64,000 bases of DNA from Deltaproteobacteria bacterium. Its GTDB lineage: Bacteria > Myxococcota_A > Polyangia > Polyangiales > Polyangiaceae. The stretch lies in the NCBI GenBank assembly GCA_016218915.1, contig JACRCQ010000057.1, positions 40,871 to 104,870 on the forward strand, in the 5' to 3' direction. Each line of letters starts with the position of its first letter. Positions within the stretch are counted from its first letter, which is position 1. A program made the position numbers and the translations under genes. This document shows positions 61,947-64,000 of this stretch, in pieces. The notes under the pieces are model-generated. The model saw nothing but the letters and a program-made list of their open reading frames with translations, ran no database searches and was not told the origin of the DNA.

Positions 61947-62383
61947 GCCGCCACCCGCGCTGCGGCAGCCAGGCGCCGCCGGTCGAAGCCCAAGCGGGCG
62001 TACGCGCGCCGCAGGACGGCGTAGTAGTCCGGGGCGGGCTCCCACGGCTCGAAGCCCTCCTCGGGCTGCAGGTAGAGATGCACGCGCCGGCGGCGACTCT
62101 CCTCGTCGATGACGATGCGCTCCACGCGCTCGTACGCAAAGGGGTGGCCTTCGCAGCGATCGAGCGCCGCGATGTCCTCGGCGTCGATCGAGTAGAGGAG
62201 CCCGTGGACCATGGCGCCCGGCGCCCGCACGATGCTCGCGACCGCACCGCCCCAGCGGTGGCTGAAGCCCCCGAACGTCAGCGCGTAGCCGCGCAGGATC
62301 GCGCGCGGACCGCGCACGGCGCTGGGGCAGCGCTCGCGCATCTGCGCTTCGTTGAGATTCGACCCATAGGCAAAGTAGAGCAC
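61943..62383 (-). CDS. Gamma-glutamylcyclotransferase-like (GGCT/AIG2) protein, first copy
   Basis: A 146-aa protein. LYFAYGSNLNEAQMRERCP is the classic YGSN loop of GGCT enzymes, then LTFGGFSHRWGGAVASIV and GLLYSIDAEDIAALDRCEGHP, with the catalytic Glu in EGHP. It likely cleaves a gamma-glutamyl-type amide or peptide tag. It lies 110 nt downstream of the 114-aa protein gene and overlaps the second GGCT gene. With the amidoligase upstream it forms a make-and-break pair on amide bonds. Confidence 0.88.
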   Translation of the reverse strand: MLYFAYGSNLNEAQMRERCPSAVRGPRAILRGYALTFGGFSHRWGGAVASIVRAPGAMVHGLLYSIDAEDIAALDRCEGHPFAYERVERIVIDEESRRRRVHLYLQPEEGFEPWEPAPDYYAVLRRAYARLGFDRRRLAAAARVAA

Positions 62384-62493
62384 GTTCGTTTCTCCCGCGT
62401 CAGCGGGCTCCCAGCCCGCGTAGCATGATTGCTTCTGGTTCGCGACAAGTCGAGGGCAGGCGCGCTCTCGGCGCCCCTGCCCCCCGGATCCCG

Positions 62494-62838
62494 TCAGCCC
62501 ACCACCTTTCGGAGCAGCTCGAGCCCGCGCTTGGTTTCGGCTGCGTCGGCCTTCACCAGCTCGAGGTACACCCGCCCCATCTCGTCGCCGAAAGCGTCGA
62601 CTTCGACGACCCAGTTGTCCCCGGCCGGCGTCGCGGTCTCGAGCTTCGCGGCAAGGGCGTAGAGGGCGGCGCGCACTACGCGGTAGTGCGTTCCGCGCGG
62701 GTAGCGAATCTCGACCTGCGGCTGGGGCGTCCCGTAGCGGCTGTGGGCAAGCGATACGCTGATGTTGGCGTTTGCGGGCGTCATGCTGATTGCGTTGTTC
62801 GTCTTCATGCGGAGATGTACATGCGGGTCCTGTTCCAT
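62494..62838 (-). CDS. Small protein of the amidoligase operon, 104-114 aa
   Basis: The ATG at 62838 gives 114 aa; an ATG at 62808 (MKTNNAISMTPANANIS) gives 104 aa and is equally plausible. The core is VEIRYPRGTHYRVVRAALYALAAKLETA followed by WVVEVDAFGDEMGRVYLELVKADAAETKRGLELLRKVVG, an alpha/beta fold without known catalytic motifs. It stands between the amidoligase and the GGCT genes. It may be a substrate or partner of the ligase. A structured 150-nt region lies upstream. Confidence 0.6.
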   Translation of the reverse strand: MEQDPHVHLRMKTNNAISMTPANANISVSLAHSRYGTPQPQVEIRYPRGTHYRVVRAALYALAAKLETATPAGDNWVVEVDAFGDEMGRVYLELVKADAAETKRGLELLRKVVG

Positions 62839-62850
62839 CTGCGACTTCCT

Positions 62851-62998
62851 AGAATCCCCGAGGATTCTCGCCCCCCGATTGTCGCCGCCCTGATGTACGT
62901 ATCAGGGCCTGCGAGTTCTTCGACGAATCTGCGTGATGCCCGAATCAGGGCGTCAGCAGAAGTTGCGGCCTGGCTTGGGGGCCCGCGGCCGGGCCCCC
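62851..62998. other. Four consecutive hairpins between amidoligase and small-protein genes
   Basis: AGAATCC-CCGA-GGATTCT at 62851-62868; CCCTGAT-GTACGT-ATCAGGG at 62888-62907; TGATGCCC/GGGCGTCA with one mismatch at 62934-62955; GGGGGCCCG-CGGC-CGGGCCCCC at 62977-62998. The last lies 15 nt after the amidoligase stop on the minus strand and may act as a terminator or processing site. None has a T-run. As a set they may attenuate the downstream genes. Confidence 0.5.
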
Positions 62999-63012
62999 CC
63001 CGGGCTATTGCG

Positions 63013-63918
63013 TTATGCGGCGCGTTCCTCCTGGGTTGCGAGCTGGTCGCCCTGGGCGCGATCGCGGCGCTCGCCCTTCCAAGCCGCCGATCCGCCGAGC
63101 TTCTTGAGCAGGTGCAGCCGGGCGGTCTTGAACTCGTCGCCAATCATCCCGAGGCCGAGGAGCCAGACCCTCATGTCGTACTTCGAAGTCGCTGCATTGT
63201 ATTCGCGGCGGCGGCTCGATGCTGCCTTGGACCCGAGCGCCTTGGCGGCGAGCGCGAGAGCGAATTGAATGTAGGACTTGATCTCGCCCGCGTGCGTCGT
63301 CCCGTTGAAGAACCTCAGCTCGATCGATCCCCTGAAAAATAGGCTGTTTAGGTTGACCCCGTGATAGCGACTCGAATCGTAGCGATCGGGGTTCGCGTTG
63401 CGGCGCCCGTACCAGGCGTCGCTGACTTCCTGCATCGTGCGCGGGCGGCGGCTCTCGAGGCGGCGAATGAACTCCGCGTCAACCGGGCGGCAGTAGCGCT
63501 GGAGGCGAGTCTCGCTGATCCCGAGCGCCTGCTCGATCAGGCGCTCCTGCTTGTGGACCATCTTGACCAGGTTCGTCACCCCGCGCGCGTCGAAGCGGCT
63601 CCCGTCGATATGAACGTGGATTCCACAACTCTGGTCGGAGCGTGCGCCCGCGCTGCGCACCGCCCGGACCACCTGCTGCAGCTCATCGATATCGTCGTAG
63701 CCGAGGACCGGGCTGACGATCTCTCCGCTCTGCTCGCCGCCGCTCAGCGAACCATCCGGCACCACCCTCCAGCTGCGGCCCTTGGCGTCTACGATCTTCC
63801 AGCTGCGGTAGTCGGCAATCTTGGTTCCGCCAACCACGCTCTGGATGGCATTCGCGAGACCTTCGCGTCCCAGGCCCACCGTCTCGATCTCGATCCCGAA
63901 GCGCAGCGTGTTGAGCAT
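63013..63918 (-). CDS. Amidoligase family protein (GS-like Amidoligase_2)
   Basis: A 301-aa protein preceded by GGAGAAGGA. LRFGIEIETVGLG at residues 5-17 is the metal-binding FGxExE of the family; then VVPDGSLSGGEQSGEIVSPVL (DGSL..EIVSP), CGIHVHID (H-V-H), and SRYHGVNLNSLF with SIELRFFNGT. These are the GS-like amidoligase positions. The family is predicted to join amino acids or peptides through amide bonds with ATP. It starts the operon with the 114-aa protein and two GGCT proteins, a combination described for predicted peptide-modification systems. Confidence 0.9.
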   Translation of the reverse strand: MLNTLRFGIEIETVGLGREGLANAIQSVVGGTKIADYRSWKIVDAKGRSWRVVPDGSLSGGEQSGEIVSPVLGYDDIDELQQVVRAVRSAGARSDQSCGIHVHIDGSRFDARGVTNLVKMVHKQERLIEQALGISETRLQRYCRPVDAEFIRRLESRRPRTMQEVSDAWYGRRNANPDRYDSSRYHGVNLNSLFFRGSIELRFFNGTTHAGEIKSYIQFALALAAKALGSKAASSRRREYNAATSKYDMRVWLLGLGMIGDEFKTARLHLLKKLGGSAAWKGERRDRAQGDQLATQEERAA

Positions 63919-64000
63919 TTTCCTTCTCCGTTGTCCCGAGGGGGTGCGTTGTCGTCGCGTGGGACATACAGGCTCCGGTGTGTGGGATTAGCAAGGCGTC

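Overview
The window is a high-GC, proteobacterial-type sequence. Codon use, the many Cys-lipoproteins and the mix of gene families suggest a Myxococcota (delta-proteobacterial) host, but no rRNA or marker gene proves this. The left 16 kb carries its own primase/helicase, ParB-like protein, single-strand-binding-like protein, sigma-like factor and RecA. This is how a large plasmid, integrative element or phage-derived replicon looks, so most of the window is probably accessory DNA.

Layout. (1) 1-7.7 kb, minus strand: replication module of AEP-type primase-helicase (cut by the window edge), ParB-like protein fused to a methylase-like fold, SF2 helicase, ssDNA-binding-like protein and sigma-like factor. 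(2) 7.7-16 kb: a small conserved ORF, an HTH-TPR protein and an unknown protein on plus; a Ski2/Hel308-like helicase and recA as a minus-strand operon; a divergent WYL regulator with a 9-bp inverted repeat between it and recA. (3) 16.0-19.7 kb: a 1217-aa TPR protein ending in a nucleoside phosphorylase/nucleosidase domain, a candidate abortive-infection effector. (4) 19.7-22.7 kb: a large-serine-recombinase cassette (small ORF, DUF2924, small ORF, recombinase, HTH) with ATGA-type overlaps. (5) 22.9-41.8 kb: two small regulator/membrane genes and then one tightly packed plus-strand operon of nine genes: excisionase-like HTH, DEAD helicase-DUF1998-nuclease fusion, SNF2 helicase (DrmD-like), N6-adenine methylase (DrmMI/PglX-like), Mrr-like nuclease, second nuclease-like protein, SIR2, HerA ATPase and RhuM. 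This is the most striking content: a DISARM-related array merged with a SIR2-HerA pair. (6) 41.8-45.9 kb: structured noncoding DNA, an rve-type transposase, an eroded tRNA-Tyr-like gene and two unknown genes, a likely island edge. (7) 45.9-61.1 kb, minus strand: polyferredoxin, broken barrel gene, lipoproteins, EEP-family lipoprotein and a metal-resistance operon (ArsR/CadC-like regulator, Cys/His-rich protein, CzcC-CzcB-CzcA, ICMT-like methyltransferase, P1B ATPase, lipoproteins), then a glutaredoxin remnant and a Met-rich lipoprotein. (8) 61.3-63.9 kb, minus strand: amidoligase, small protein, two gamma-glutamylcyclotransferase-like proteins and a small protein, a predicted peptide-ligation/cleavage operon.

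How it fits together. In the array, the methylase would mark self DNA, the two helicases would translocate on or remodel unmarked DNA, the nuclease-like proteins would cut it, and SIR2-HerA could act as an NAD-depleting back-up. The serine recombinase, transposase and tRNA remnant are the traces of how the cargo arrived. Functions are inferred from recognisable motifs only; no searches were run.
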